Position numbers and translations under genes: made by a program. From Streptomyces griseochromogenes (GTDB lineage Bacteria; Actinomycetota; Actinomycetes; Streptomycetales; Streptomycetaceae), in NCBI RefSeq assembly GCF_001542625.1, contig NZ_CP016279.1, positions 4,154,001-4,218,000 of the forward strand: DNA of 64,000 bases. Reading direction: 5' to 3'. The notes below the pieces were generated by a model, which worked only from the letters and a program-made list of their open reading frames with translations, ran no database searches and was not told the DNA's origin. Shown here piece after piece: positions 7,231-16,433 of the stretch. How positions within the stretch are numbered: position 1 is the first letter of the stretch; every line of letters starts with the position of its first letter.

Positions 7231-9057
7231 TCAACGGACCGGTGCGGCGGGCCGGGCCGGCCGGCCTCCGGCCAGGTCGCGGTACAGGGGCGAGGTCCGC
7301 AGCAGTTCGTCATGGGAGCCGCAGGCGGTGCGCGGGCCGTCCATCACCAGGACGCGGGCGGCGCGGCGGGCGGAGCTGACGCGGTGCGCGACGACCACCA
7401 GGGTGCCGCCCGGGCGCGCCGCGAACGCCCGCTCGGCGCGTGCCTCGGCCTCGGGGTCGAGATGGCAGGTCGCCTCGTCGAGCAGGGCGAGCGGCGCGGG
7501 TGAGAGATAGGCCCGGGCCAGCGCGATCAGCTGCCGCTCGCCCGCCGACAGGGCGGTCGGGTCGACCCTGCCCCCGGGGCCACCGAGCGCGCGCAGCAGC
7601 GGGGTCATCCCGACCGCCTCGGCGGCGGCCAGCAGCTCCGCCTCCGGTACCGGGTCCCGGCGCAGCAGGCCCAGATTCTCGGCGACGGTGCCGCTGTGGA
7701 CGTACGCCTCCTGCGGGATCAGCACGCGGGAGGCGGCCGCCTGCGGCGAGGGCACGCTGTCTCCGCACACCCGGATGACCCCTTCCCGGGGTTCGAGCAG
7801 TCCGGCGACCAGCCCGGTGAGCGTCGACTTCCCGATCCCGCTCGGGCCCACGACGGCGAGATGACCGCCTACGGGGACGACGAGGTCGAGTCCGTCGAGG
7901 ACGGGCTCACTGGCGGGACCGTAGGCGAAGGTGACGGAGGCGAGGGTGAGGGCGGGGGCGGCGGGTGGCGTCAGCCGTGTGTGAAGGCCGGGCGAGTCGT
8001 GTCGCTCCGGTGCGGCGTCCGGCTCGTCGTGCGCGCGTGTCGGACTTGGCGTCCCGGGCGGATCGGGTCGGACATCGGGGCGTGGCGCCCCGGACTCCGC
8101 CGCAGGGAGCAGACGGCGCAGGACCACGGTGAGGCGGGAACCGCTGGTGCCCAGGCCGTGGACGAGGTTCTGCAGGGCGGGGAGCAGGGACTGGGTGACG
8201 TAGGCGAGCGCGCCGACCAGAGCACCCGGGGTCACCCCGTGGCCCAGCAGCCAGGGCGCGGTGGCGAGCAGGAGGACCACGGGCAGCTCGCCGCCCACCG
8301 CCAGGGCGGCCACGCGGGCCACGCTCCAGCGGGCCAGGGCTCGGGCGGCCCACCGCTCCGCGTCGATCCGCTCCCCGGTGCCGGCCGCGACCCTCGCTTC
8401 CGCGCCGGCGGCGGTGACGTCCCGAAGGCCCTGGCACACGGCCCCCAGGTCCTCGGCGAGCGCTTCGTCGGCGGCGAGGAAGGCCTCCTGACGGCGGGCC
8501 AGCGGCCGCAGCGTCGCCGCGAACAGGCCCACCCCGGCCACCAGCGCGGGCAGGACGACCGCCAGCAGCAGCGGGGCCAGCGAGAACAGGCCGATCAGCG
8601 CGCCTGCGGCGGTGAACAGGAACGAGCGGGAGACCAGCACCAGGCCCGCGAGGGTGTCCCGGGCGATCTCCACCTGCTGGGTGAGCCCGGACAGCGTTCC
8701 GGAGTCCGCCTCCCGCACCCCGCGCCCGACCACCGCCGACACCAGGCGGTCCCGGACCGGTTCGACGAGTGCGGCGACCACGCCGTACACCCGCCCGGTC
8801 CCGAACGCCCCGGCGCCCACCGCGAGCCCGGCCGCCCCGAGCCACAGCAGACCCACCCGTGTGTTCCCGGCCAGGAACCCGGCGTCCATCGCCCGCGCCA
8901 GCGCGTACCCGGCCAGGAAGGTCTGCCCGGCCTCCAGGACGGACCAGACGCCGAGCCGCACCAGCACCCGCCACCGCGTCCGCAGGAACCGTACGGCCCG
9001 GTCTCGTACCGCCGGCGAGGACTCCCCGTCCCGGCCGGGCGCCCGGCGCGCGCTCAC
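7231..9057 (-). CDS. ramB: ABC transporter (permease-ATPase) of the SapB lanthipeptide locus
   Basis: 608 aa from GTG 9057, overlapping the stop of ramA in GTGA. The N-terminal half holds about six membrane helices (FLAGYALARAMDAGFL, LLWLGAAGLAVGAGAF, AGALIGLFSLAPLLLAVVLP). The C-terminal ATPase has Walker A GPSGIGKST, signature LSAGERQLIALARAYL, Walker B LALLDEAT and an H-loop His in VVAHRV. With RamA it is thought to form a heterodimer exporting the lanthipeptide; leader removal is not obvious since no C39 domain is present. A Pro/Thr/Arg-rich linker between the halves (about residues 320-370) is unusually long. Confidence 0.9.
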   Translation of the reverse strand: MSARRAPGRDGESSPAVRDRAVRFLRTRWRVLVRLGVWSVLEAGQTFLAGYALARAMDAGFLAGNTRVGLLWLGAAGLAVGAGAFGTGRVYGVVAALVEPVRDRLVSAVVGRGVREADSGTLSGLTQQVEIARDTLAGLVLVSRSFLFTAAGALIGLFSLAPLLLAVVLPALVAGVGLFAATLRPLARRQEAFLAADEALAEDLGAVCQGLRDVTAAGAEARVAAGTGERIDAERWAARALARWSVARVAALAVGGELPVVLLLATAPWLLGHGVTPGALVGALAYVTQSLLPALQNLVHGLGTSGSRLTVVLRRLLPAAESGAPRPDVRPDPPGTPSPTRAHDEPDAAPERHDSPGLHTRLTPPAAPALTLASVTFAYGPASEPVLDGLDLVVPVGGHLAVVGPSGIGKSTLTGLVAGLLEPREGVIRVCGDSVPSPQAAASRVLIPQEAYVHSGTVAENLGLLRRDPVPEAELLAAAEAVGMTPLLRALGGPGGRVDPTALSAGERQLIALARAYLSPAPLALLDEATCHLDPEAEARAERAFAARPGGTLVVVAHRVSSARRAARVLVMDGPRTACGSHDELLRTSPLYRDLAGGRPARPAAPVR

Positions 9058-10754
9058 CCGCGGGCCTCCTCGCCGAACACCGCTCGGTACGCCGCGTCCC
9101 GCCACAGCTCGGCATGCGTGCCCACCGCCCTGACCCCGCCCCCGTCCAGCCAGGCGACCGTGTCGGCGCGGGCCGCCGTGGCCGTGCGGTGGGCGATCAG
9201 CAGTCGGGTGGGGCCCTCGCCCGGGGCCAGCAGGGACTCGGTGATCTGGTGCTCGGTGACCGTGTCGAGGCTGGAGAGGGCGTCGTCCAGGATCAGCAGA
9301 CGGCCGCCGTGGGCGAAGGCGCGGGCGAGGCCGAGGCGTTGGGACTCCCCGCCGGAGCGGGGCGCCTCGGAGCACAGGGTGGCGTAGCCGTGGGGCAGAC
9401 GGCGGACGTAGGCGTCGGCACGGGCCGCGGTGGCGGCCGACCGGATCCGGTCGGGCGGCGGCGAGGTGAGCCCGAACGCGATGGTGTCCTCGATGGTCGC
9501 GCCGAGCAGGGCGGGGCGTTCGAAGGCGTAGGAGACCGCGCCGCGCAGGTCCGCGTGGGCGACGGCGCGCAGCGGAACCCCGTCGAGCAGGACCTCGCCC
9601 GCGTCCGGGTCGGCGAGCCGCCCGGCGAGTTCGGCGAGCAGGGACTTGCCGGTGCCGGAGCGGCCGACCACGGCGAGGGTCGTGCCGCCGGGCACGATCA
9701 GGTCGACGCCGTCCAGGACGGTGCGCCGGCCCCGGCGGGCCGTCACACCCCGCAGCTCCAGCCGCCCCGGGCCGGGCGGCAGCTGCCGGGTGCCGAACCC
9801 GGGTGCCGGCTCGGACAGCACCTCGGTGAGCCGTGCGCTCGCCGCGCGGGCCCGGGAGAGCGCGGCCAGGTGGCCGACCAGCACGCCGACTCCCGTCGCG
9901 AGGACCGCGTACCGGGAAGCGGCCAGCACCTCGCCCACCGTGAGGCGGTGCCGGACGAGCAGCAGCCCGGCCACCGCGACCACGCCCAGGTTCAGCAGCG
10001 GTGCCACCGTGACGGCTTGCGCGGCGGCCCGCCCCTGCACCCGCCACATGCGGTGCCCGGCGCGGGACAGCTCGGGCAACGGTGCGAGGATCCGGGCCGC
10101 CTCCCGGTCCGCCACACCGGCGGCCCGGATCGTGCGGGAGCCGCCGACCGCCTCCGCGAGCGCGCCGGCGATCCGGCCCTGCACGCGCTGGTAGTCGGCC
10201 GCGCACGCCGACGTGTCCCGGGCGAAGGCACGCAGCAGCAGTGCCAGGACCGGCGCACCGGCGAGGAAAACGGCCGCCAGCCACGGGTCGATGAGGCCGA
10301 GCGCCAGCACGCCCCCGACCGGCCCGGCGAGCCCCGCGAGCAGCGCGGCCAGCGCACCCGGCGCCGTCCCGGCCTGCGCGGCGCCGCCGACCAGCCGCGC
10401 CACGAGATCCCCGGCGCCGAACCGGGCACCCGCGCGCGGGCCCACGGCCAGCACATGCCCGGTGACCCGGCCGCGCAGCCAGGCGGTCGCCCGGGCGTCG
10501 ACGGTACCGGTGAGCACGCCAGCGCACCCGTCCAGCACCGCGAGCAGCAGCACCAGGCCCGCACAGCAGGCCACCCAGCGGGCGGCCGGGGCGTGGGCCA
10601 GCAGGAGGTCGAGGGTGCGGCCGAGCGCGGCGGGCAGCAGCAGTCCGGCGGCAGTGGCGGCCGCACTCACGGCGCACAGGGCCGCGCAGCGGGCACCGGC
10701 GTGCCGCAGCACGGCACGCGGCAGACGTGCGGGAGCGTCGGGCGGGGGCGTCAT
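9054..10754 (-). CDS. ramA: ABC transporter (permease-ATPase) of the SapB lanthipeptide locus
   Basis: 566 aa, ATG 10754. Membrane half with helices such as CALCAVSAAATAAGLLLPAAL, VACCAGLVLLLAVLDG and LAALLAGLAGPVGGVLALGL; ATPase half with Walker A GRSGTGKSLL, a signature region SGGESQRLGLARAF, Walker B LLILDDALSSLD and H-loop RLLIAHRTA. It partners RamB in exporting the modified RamS peptide. The end overlaps ramB by 4 bases. Upstream, a 96-base gap with an imperfect hairpin separates it from ramS. The Walker B carries Asp-Asp rather than Asp-Glu (LILDDALS), so this half may be the degenerate ATP site of the heterodimer. Confidence 0.9.
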   Translation of the reverse strand: MTPPPDAPARLPRAVLRHAGARCAALCAVSAAATAAGLLLPAALGRTLDLLLAHAPAARWVACCAGLVLLLAVLDGCAGVLTGTVDARATAWLRGRVTGHVLAVGPRAGARFGAGDLVARLVGGAAQAGTAPGALAALLAGLAGPVGGVLALGLIDPWLAAVFLAGAPVLALLLRAFARDTSACAADYQRVQGRIAGALAEAVGGSRTIRAAGVADREAARILAPLPELSRAGHRMWRVQGRAAAQAVTVAPLLNLGVVAVAGLLLVRHRLTVGEVLAASRYAVLATGVGVLVGHLAALSRARAASARLTEVLSEPAPGFGTRQLPPGPGRLELRGVTARRGRRTVLDGVDLIVPGGTTLAVVGRSGTGKSLLAELAGRLADPDAGEVLLDGVPLRAVAHADLRGAVSYAFERPALLGATIEDTIAFGLTSPPPDRIRSAATAARADAYVRRLPHGYATLCSEAPRSGGESQRLGLARAFAHGGRLLILDDALSSLDTVTEHQITESLLAPGEGPTRLLIAHRTATAARADTVAWLDGGGVRAVGTHAELWRDAAYRAVFGEEARG

Positions 10755-10785
10755 CGGCTGTGCCTCGCGTCGGATCGGACGGGAA

Positions 10786-10832
10786 GGCTCCGGACGTACC
10801 CCTCCCGCGCGGGGAGAGGGACGCCCGGAGCC
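10786..10832 (-). terminator. Imperfect hairpin between ramS and ramA
   Basis: GGCTCCGG at 10786-10793 pairs with CCGGAGCC at 10825-10832, and the inner arms CCCCTCCC and GGGGAGAGGG also pair. Lying just after the ramS stop on the minus strand, it could act as a partial terminator or RNA stabiliser, raising ramS expression over the transporter genes. Function is inferred. Confidence 0.6.
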
Positions 10833-10850
10833 ATGGCCTCACCGGGCCGG

Positions 10851-10964
10851 TCAGAGACAGAGCAGAACGCTCGCCGCCGAGACGCAGGACAGCAGGCTCA
10901 GCGTGCTCGCGCCGGTGTGGGTGTGCTCGTCGGAGTCGAGGATCTGCAGGTCGAGAAGTGCCAT
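10851..10964 (-). CDS. ramS: SapB/AmfS-family class III lanthipeptide precursor
   Basis: 37 aa: MALLDLQILDSDEHTHTG then a Ser/Leu/Cys-rich core. The leader carries the LLDLQ motif recognised by class III synthetases. The core has two copies of the S-x-x-S-x-x-x-C pattern (SerTLSerLLSerCys at residues 20-27 and SerAASerVLLCys at residues 29-36), the exact spacing of the two rings in SapB and AmfS. The product is a hydrophobic surfactant peptide that lets aerial hyphae leave the aqueous surface. A strong RBS (AAAGGA) precedes the ATG. The position between ramC and ramA is the classical gene order. The core ends in CysLeu and lacks Asn/Asp residues seen in SapB. Confidence 0.95.
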   Translation of the reverse strand: MALLDLQILDSDEHTHTGASTLSLLSCVSAASVLLCL

Positions 10965-11016
10965 GATCGGGTCCTTTCCCTATATCGGGGACGGGGGTTG
11001 TGATGTCACGACTCCG

Positions 11017-13698
11017 TCAGATCGCGGAGCCGCGTGTGAGGGCCGCCGGTGGCGGCGCGAGGAAGGGCAGGTGCGCGGTGCGCTCGGGGTCCAGGGCCGA
11101 CGCGAGCGCGAGCAGGCAGCCCGCCGTTCCGGTGGCGAGGTCCATGGAGAGCCGCATCATCTGGTGCCCCGGGAAGGCGAGTTGGCCCTGGTAGGGCATG
11201 GCGAACCAGCCGAGCCCCGCGATCTGCCGCTCCAGCCGCTCCCGGGGCGCGGCGGTGCGGGCGAGGTGCAGGATCATCCCGGCGCGGCCCTGGAAGAGGC
11301 CGGGCTGCGCGTAGAAGCGGGAGGTGGCGGCGGTGAGGATGCCGGCCCGGGCCCGCTCGAACTCACCGGTGGCGTCGGCCGCGTGGGCGAACAGAGCCGA
11401 CTCGCGGCCCTCGTCCGCCGCCCGGGCGAGCGAGGCGAATCTCCGGCCGTCGTCACCCGCCAGTGCCAGGTAGTCGTCGAGGACCAGTCCGATCCCCACG
11501 CTCCCGTCCCCGAGGTAGGGCAGCGTCCGCCAGCCCTCGTCCACCTCCAGGCCGCCGCCCGCCTCCTGGACGACACAGCAGCCGAGGTCGCGCCGGAGCG
11601 CCTCGGCCGCCGCCACCAGAAGCCGCGGCTCACCGGTCTGCGCGTAGCGGCGGAGCAGGAACAGCGCGGGGCCGCTCGCGCCGCGCAGCAGCCCGGCCCG
11701 CCGCCGGGGCGTGTCCGGGACCGGCTCGGCGAGGCGTCGTACGAGGATCTCGGCGGCCTCGGCGGCATGGGTGCGCAGCTCGGGCTCGCCGGTCGAGTCC
11801 GCGAGCCGGCCGAGGACCAGGCCGAGTCCGGCGAGGCCGCCGTGCAGGTCGGAGGAGAGGTTGCGCCAGTTCTCCCGCAGGATGCCGTCGATCAGGTCCA
11901 GCGCCCGCTGCCGGTGGCCGAGCCGGTCGAGGACCAGAGCGACGCCCGCGAGACCGTCGTACAGGCCGAGCGGCGTGCCGGGCGGGGGCGGGGCGGTGTG
12001 GTCCAGCAGCCAGCGCTCGCCCTCGTCGTACCGGCCGGCGCCGCAGTCCTCCAGCGCGTACAGCACCCCGGCCGCTCCATGGGCGAGCCCGAGGCCGCCG
12101 CCGTCGGAGAACTGGGCGATGTCGCCGGGGAAGAGCCGGTCCTCGCGCTCCGGGGTCGCGGAGGCGAGGATCGCCTTGACCATCGAGTCCCGGCTGTAGG
12201 GCCAGTCGCCCGGCACCACCAGGGGCGCGGAGGAGGGCCGGGCCTGCCCGCCCGCCGTGTTGCGGGTGATCTCGGCGACCGCCTCGTCCAGGAAGGCGCG
12301 CGGCACGCCCGGGAACTCCTCGGCGATCACATCCGCCAGATGGGCGGCCTTGTCCCGGTCCACCACGAAGAGCGTGGTCACGGGAAGGAACAGGGCGAGG
12401 CGCAGACAGGCCAGCGCGTACCGGTCGACGTCCTTGCCGCGGCGGTCCGGCGGGGCGAAGAAGCCGGGGTGGGCCACCGTCTGTCGGCCGTTGTCCGCGG
12501 CGGGGGCGGCCGCCTCGAAGTCGATGAGGTACACCGTCTCCTCGTCCGGCGCGACCATGACGTTGAAGACGTGCAGGTCGTTGAAGACCAGTCCGCGCGC
12601 GTGGACGGCCTCCACCGCCCGCTCCACGGCCCGGTGGATGCGCAGCGCCCACGCCGTGTACGCGGCGACCTTCGCCGGGTCGGGATCGGTGGTGAGCAGC
12701 GGATGCCGTTCGGCGAAGAACGAGTTGAGCGGGCGGCCCTCCAGGTGGTCCATCACCAGGAACCGGTGGTCGCCGAGGGCGAACCAGTCCCGCACCTCGG
12801 GCACCACCCCGGTCCCGGCGGCCCGCTCCAGAGCGGCCTTCTCCCGCTCCAGCCGGGTCACCGCGTCCGCCCCGTCGCCCGCGAGCCCCGCGTGCGGACG
12901 CCCCTCCTTCAGCACCACCCGGCGCCCGTCGCGGGTGTCCGTGCCGACGTACACCCCGCCGCCGTTGGAGAAGTGCAGCGCCTTCTCGATGCGGTACGGC
13001 AGCTCGCCCACCGTCGTGGTGTTGCGGGCCTCGAGATGCGGCCGCAGGAACTCCGGCAGCGTGACCCAGTCCGGCACCTGGAAGGACGGCGCTCTGCGGT
13101 CCGGTACCATGCGCCCCTCGCCGTCGGTCACCGCCGGGACCAGCGAGCCGCGCTCGTCGACGACGTACCGGCGCGCGAAGGCACCGTAGCGGACGTAGAG
13201 CGGACCCTCGCCCCAGCGCAGATCGGTCAGGATGTACGGCCCCTCGCAGCCCTCCAGCAGCGCGCCGAGCTCGCGCAGCACCCGGTGCAGCTCCTCCTCG
13301 CCCGCCGGATAGACGGTGACGAACTTTCCGCTGCTGTCGCGGCCCGCGTACTTGGCGTTGCGCAGGTGCAGCTGATGCGTCGACGGCACGAACTTGAACG
13401 GTATGCGGCGCGGCACGCAGTAGTCCCACACGGCCTCGGCGATCCGCTCCGCGTTCGCCGCGGTCGCCGAGGAGTGGATCTTCCAGCCCTGGGCGGGCGA
13501 CGGGAGCGGCGCGCCGTTCTCGTCGAGCGGGGTCAGCATCAGCCAGTCGCCGGTGCGTGCCGCGTGCCAGCCGTCCGGTACCGGACGGCGCGCCGCCGTG
13601 AACTGCGGCGCCGGCTCGTTCCCGTCCGCCGAGAGCCGGTCGGGCGTGTCGTAGAAGTGCCGGTCGGCGAGCGCGTACACCTCGTACCGCTTGTCCAT
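11017..13698 (-). CDS. ramC: Class III lanthionine synthetase LanKC (RamC/AmfT)
   Basis: 893 aa from ATG 13698 (MDKRYEVYALADRHFYDTP, the usual family start). Three domains: an N-terminal phospho-Ser/Thr lyase (about 1-215, with AKYAGRDSSGKFVTVYP), a Ser/Thr kinase-like domain (about 225-495; ATP-binding Lys264 in VVLKEGRPH, catalytic Asp374 in VFNDLHVFN, metal-binding Asp393 in LIDFEAA) and a LanC-like cyclase (about 520-893, GGLAGLGLVLG and related Gly-rich repeats) lacking the zinc ligands of class I/II cyclases. It phosphorylates, dehydrates and cyclises RamS at the membrane. First gene of ramC-S-A-B; the 224-base upstream region is shared with a divergent SpoIIE gene. Confidence 0.95.
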   Translation of the reverse strand: MDKRYEVYALADRHFYDTPDRLSADGNEPAPQFTAARRPVPDGWHAARTGDWLMLTPLDENGAPLPSPAQGWKIHSSATAANAERIAEAVWDYCVPRRIPFKFVPSTHQLHLRNAKYAGRDSSGKFVTVYPAGEEELHRVLRELGALLEGCEGPYILTDLRWGEGPLYVRYGAFARRYVVDERGSLVPAVTDGEGRMVPDRRAPSFQVPDWVTLPEFLRPHLEARNTTTVGELPYRIEKALHFSNGGGVYVGTDTRDGRRVVLKEGRPHAGLAGDGADAVTRLEREKAALERAAGTGVVPEVRDWFALGDHRFLVMDHLEGRPLNSFFAERHPLLTTDPDPAKVAAYTAWALRIHRAVERAVEAVHARGLVFNDLHVFNVMVAPDEETVYLIDFEAAAPAADNGRQTVAHPGFFAPPDRRGKDVDRYALACLRLALFLPVTTLFVVDRDKAAHLADVIAEEFPGVPRAFLDEAVAEITRNTAGGQARPSSAPLVVPGDWPYSRDSMVKAILASATPEREDRLFPGDIAQFSDGGGLGLAHGAAGVLYALEDCGAGRYDEGERWLLDHTAPPPPGTPLGLYDGLAGVALVLDRLGHRQRALDLIDGILRENWRNLSSDLHGGLAGLGLVLGRLADSTGEPELRTHAAEAAEILVRRLAEPVPDTPRRRAGLLRGASGPALFLLRRYAQTGEPRLLVAAAEALRRDLGCCVVQEAGGGLEVDEGWRTLPYLGDGSVGIGLVLDDYLALAGDDGRRFASLARAADEGRESALFAHAADATGEFERARAGILTAATSRFYAQPGLFQGRAGMILHLARTAAPRERLERQIAGLGWFAMPYQGQLAFPGHQMMRLSMDLATGTAGCLLALASALDPERTAHLPFLAPPPAALTRGSAI

Positions 13699-13759
13699 GC
13701 GCTTTGCGCCCCCCTCCGTCGCTGACCCGGTAGACACTCGCAGGAGGCGGTCCGTCGCG

Positions 13760-13775
13760 GACAGTAATGACTGTC
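13760..13775. promoter_or_regulatory. Inverted repeat in the ramC promoter region
   Basis: GACAGT AATG ACTGTC is a perfect 6-bp dyad, centred about 70 bases upstream of the ramC start, in the 224-base region between ramC and the divergent phosphatase gene. Position suits an operator for a ramC activator or repressor; no regulator can be assigned from sequence alone. Confidence 0.4.
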
Positions 13776-13922
13776 ATGAGATCACCGTGCGGAACGCATG
13801 GGTAAAGATGTGTTCGGCAGGTTTCGAGTCGACGCGCGCGCATGACGCCCGGAGCGCTCACGGGGGCTGCGCGGGCGGCTCATCCGCGCTGTAATGGCGA
13901 AGTGGCCAGTAAGGGTGCTGCG

Positions 13923-16352
13923 GTGGTGCGTGGAACGAGGACGGAGCGTGCCGAAGTCGCCCTCGAAACGGTCACGGCCGCGCCCGCCGCGCCCGACCGG
14001 CTGCGCCGCGTCCTCGAACAGGCGCTTGTGTTCGCGGTGGCGGCGTTCGCGGGCGTGTACACACCCGGCGACGACTCCTCGATGCTGTTCCTGGCCGAGT
14101 CGGCCGGCCTGCCCCGCACGCTGTACGGCCTCAGGGACGGTTATCCCGCCGTGGGCGGCTCCCCGGTCGCCGAGGTCCACCGCACCGGGCGGCCCCTCTG
14201 GCTCGGCCCGGACGAGCTGGCCGACTGCCCCGAGGCGCGCCGCACGCCCTCGGCGGACTTCTCCCTGGCCGTCCTGCCGCTCCGTCCGGCCGGCAGCGGC
14301 TGTCTCGTCGCCGTCGGCGAGCACCCGGGCGGCTTCGGCACCGACGACCGGGCCTGCCTGGAGCTGATCGCCCGGGCGATCGCCGTACCCGCGCACGTCG
14401 CCGCGGCCGCGGAGACCGGCGAGCTGCGGGCCGATGCCTTCAGCCTGGCCGTGGACACCGGCCGGGTCGAGGTCGGCGACGGGATCCTCGCGCTCTTCGG
14501 GATCGGCCGGGACGAGTTCGACGGCAGGGTGGAGACGCTGCTCGGCCTCACCGTGCCCGAGGACCTGCCCGCCCTGATGTCGGTGGTGGAGGCCGACCAC
14601 ATGACGATCGGCGACCGCGAGCTGGAGTTCCGCGTCCTGCAGGCCTCCGGCTCGCCCAAGTGGCTCCGGCTGCGCGGCCGGCTGCTGCCCGGCGGTGAGG
14701 GCCGCCCGGCCTGCCTCGTCGGCACCGTCGCGGACGCCTCCACCCTGCGCTCCGACATCACCGACGTGGCCCGTGTGCAGCGCCTGGCCGCCGCCCTCGC
14801 CATGGCCGGCACGGTCAACGACGTCGGCCAGGCCGTGGTCGCCGCCCTGCGCGAACCCCTGCGGGCCGACCGCATCGCCCTGGCCGAACTCGAGAACGAA
14901 CGCCTCGTCGTCACCGTCCTCGACCCGCCCGAACCCGAGGCCTGGCCGGAGGTCTGGCGCACCGAGTGGCGCACCGAATGGCCCGACGCGCCGGTGCGCG
15001 CCATGCCGACCCTGGCCGCCGCCCTGCGCGCGGGCCGCGCCCGGATCTGGCCCGCCGGCTCCCCGCTGGAGCCCGCCCTCGCCGATGTGGGCCCCGGAGG
15101 CCTCGCCGTGCTGCCGCTGCCCGCGGGCGGCCGCATGGCCGGCGCCTGCCTGATCGGCTGGGACCGGCCGCACGACTTCGGAGCCGACGAACGCGCCCTG
15201 CTCACCGCCTGCGCGGGCCTGACGGGCCAGGCCCTCCTTCGCGCCCACGCCTTCGACGCCGAGCACGAGCTCGTCGGTATGCTCCAGCGCACCCTGCTGC
15301 CACGCCGCCTGCCCCGGCTGCCCGGCGCGGTCGCCGTCGCCCGCTATCTGCCCACCACCGCCGGACTGGAGGTGGGCGGCGACTGGTACGACGTGATCCC
15401 GCTGGCCGACAACCACGTGGCCTTCGTCATCGGTGACGTCCAGGGCCACAACGCGGGCGCCGCCACCCTGATGGGCCAGATGCGCACCGCCCTGCGCGCC
15501 TACGCGACCGAGGGCCACACTCCGGACGTGGTCGTCGCGCACGCCAACCGGCTGCTGCTGGAGATGGAGACCGACCTCTTCGCCACCTGCTGCTACGTCG
15601 ACGCCGACATGGAGCAGGGCACCGCCTGGTGCGTGCGCGCCGGCCATCTGCCGCCCGTGCTGCGCCACCCGGACGGCTCCACCGAGATAGTGGCGGCCGA
15701 GGGCGGCCCGCCGCTCGGCGTGCTCGGCCAGGCCGAGTTCCCGATGACACCGCTCGGGCTCCGGCCCGGCACCGTTCTCGCGCTCACCACCGACGGCCTG
15801 GTGGAGTCCGCCGAGGTCGACATCGACGTCGGTCTCGACCGGCTCACCCGCGCCCTCGCCGCCGCCGACCCGGGCCATCTGGGCCAGGTCGCCGACGCCC
15901 TGCTCACCGGCGCCCACCGAAGCGACGACGTCGCCCTGCTGCTGATGCGCTACGACGGCATGGCCGTACGCCCGCTGCGCGAGACCTGGACCGTGTGGCG
16001 GCTGCCCGAAGCCGTCCGCCACGCCCGTCGCTTCACCCGGCGCACCCTGCGCGCCTGGTCGGTGTCGCCCGAGACCATCGACACGGCCCTGCTGATCGTC
16101 TCCGAGCTGGTCACCAACGCGCTCGTGCACACCGGCGGCCAGGTCCGCCTGGACCTCAGCCTGCTGAACCACCGGCTCCGGCTCGCCGTCGCCGACGCCT
16201 CTCCGCGCAGCCCCGTCAAGCCCACCCACATCGGCTGGGAGGCCACCGGAGGCCGCGGCATCCTGCTGGTGGAGGCGGTGTCGGCAGCCTGGGGAACCGT
16301 GCCGGTCAGCGGCGGCAAACAGGTCTGGGCGGAGATCGTCCCCGAGAGGTGA
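13923..16352 (+). CDS. GAF/PAS/GAF-SpoIIE phosphatase fused to an RsbW-like ATPase
   Basis: 809 aa from GTG 13923 (a second GTG follows at 13926). Order: GAF-like domain (about 20-165), PAS-like domain (about 175-275, RVEVGDGILALFGIGRDEF), GAF (about 290-445), SpoIIE/PP2C phosphatase (about 455-680; GGDWYDVIPL, IGDVQGHNAGAATLMGQ, LTTDGLVES, SDDVALLLM) and a C-terminal HATPase (about 690-809; IVSELVTNALVHTGG, LRLAVADAS, GGRGILLVEAV). The protein thus combines the phosphatase and kinase arms of a sigma-factor partner switch in one chain. Divergent from ramC and close to a second such protein at 4131-6269, so a link to aerial development is possible but unproven. Confidence 0.9.
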   Translation: MVRGTRTERAEVALETVTAAPAAPDRLRRVLEQALVFAVAAFAGVYTPGDDSSMLFLAESAGLPRTLYGLRDGYPAVGGSPVAEVHRTGRPLWLGPDELADCPEARRTPSADFSLAVLPLRPAGSGCLVAVGEHPGGFGTDDRACLELIARAIAVPAHVAAAAETGELRADAFSLAVDTGRVEVGDGILALFGIGRDEFDGRVETLLGLTVPEDLPALMSVVEADHMTIGDRELEFRVLQASGSPKWLRLRGRLLPGGEGRPACLVGTVADASTLRSDITDVARVQRLAAALAMAGTVNDVGQAVVAALREPLRADRIALAELENERLVVTVLDPPEPEAWPEVWRTEWRTEWPDAPVRAMPTLAAALRAGRARIWPAGSPLEPALADVGPGGLAVLPLPAGGRMAGACLIGWDRPHDFGADERALLTACAGLTGQALLRAHAFDAEHELVGMLQRTLLPRRLPRLPGAVAVARYLPTTAGLEVGGDWYDVIPLADNHVAFVIGDVQGHNAGAATLMGQMRTALRAYATEGHTPDVVVAHANRLLLEMETDLFATCCYVDADMEQGTAWCVRAGHLPPVLRHPDGSTEIVAAEGGPPLGVLGQAEFPMTPLGLRPGTVLALTTDGLVESAEVDIDVGLDRLTRALAAADPGHLGQVADALLTGAHRSDDVALLLMRYDGMAVRPLRETWTVWRLPEAVRHARRFTRRTLRAWSVSPETIDTALLIVSELVTNALVHTGGQVRLDLSLLNHRLRLAVADASPRSPVKPTHIGWEATGGRGILLVEAVSAAWGTVPVSGGKQVWAEIVPER

Positions 16353-16433
16353 CCCGCCACTCGGGTACCCGTCGGGGGCGCGCCCGGCAGGTCGGAGGGG
16401 CCCGCACGTTCCGCGTGCCTAGGGTCGGTTGGC

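Noticed and set aside
10213..13725. Plus-strand open frame of 1170 codons across ramC and ramS
   Set aside because: It opposes ramC and ramS, whose motifs are unmistakable; composition is that of a frame shadow.
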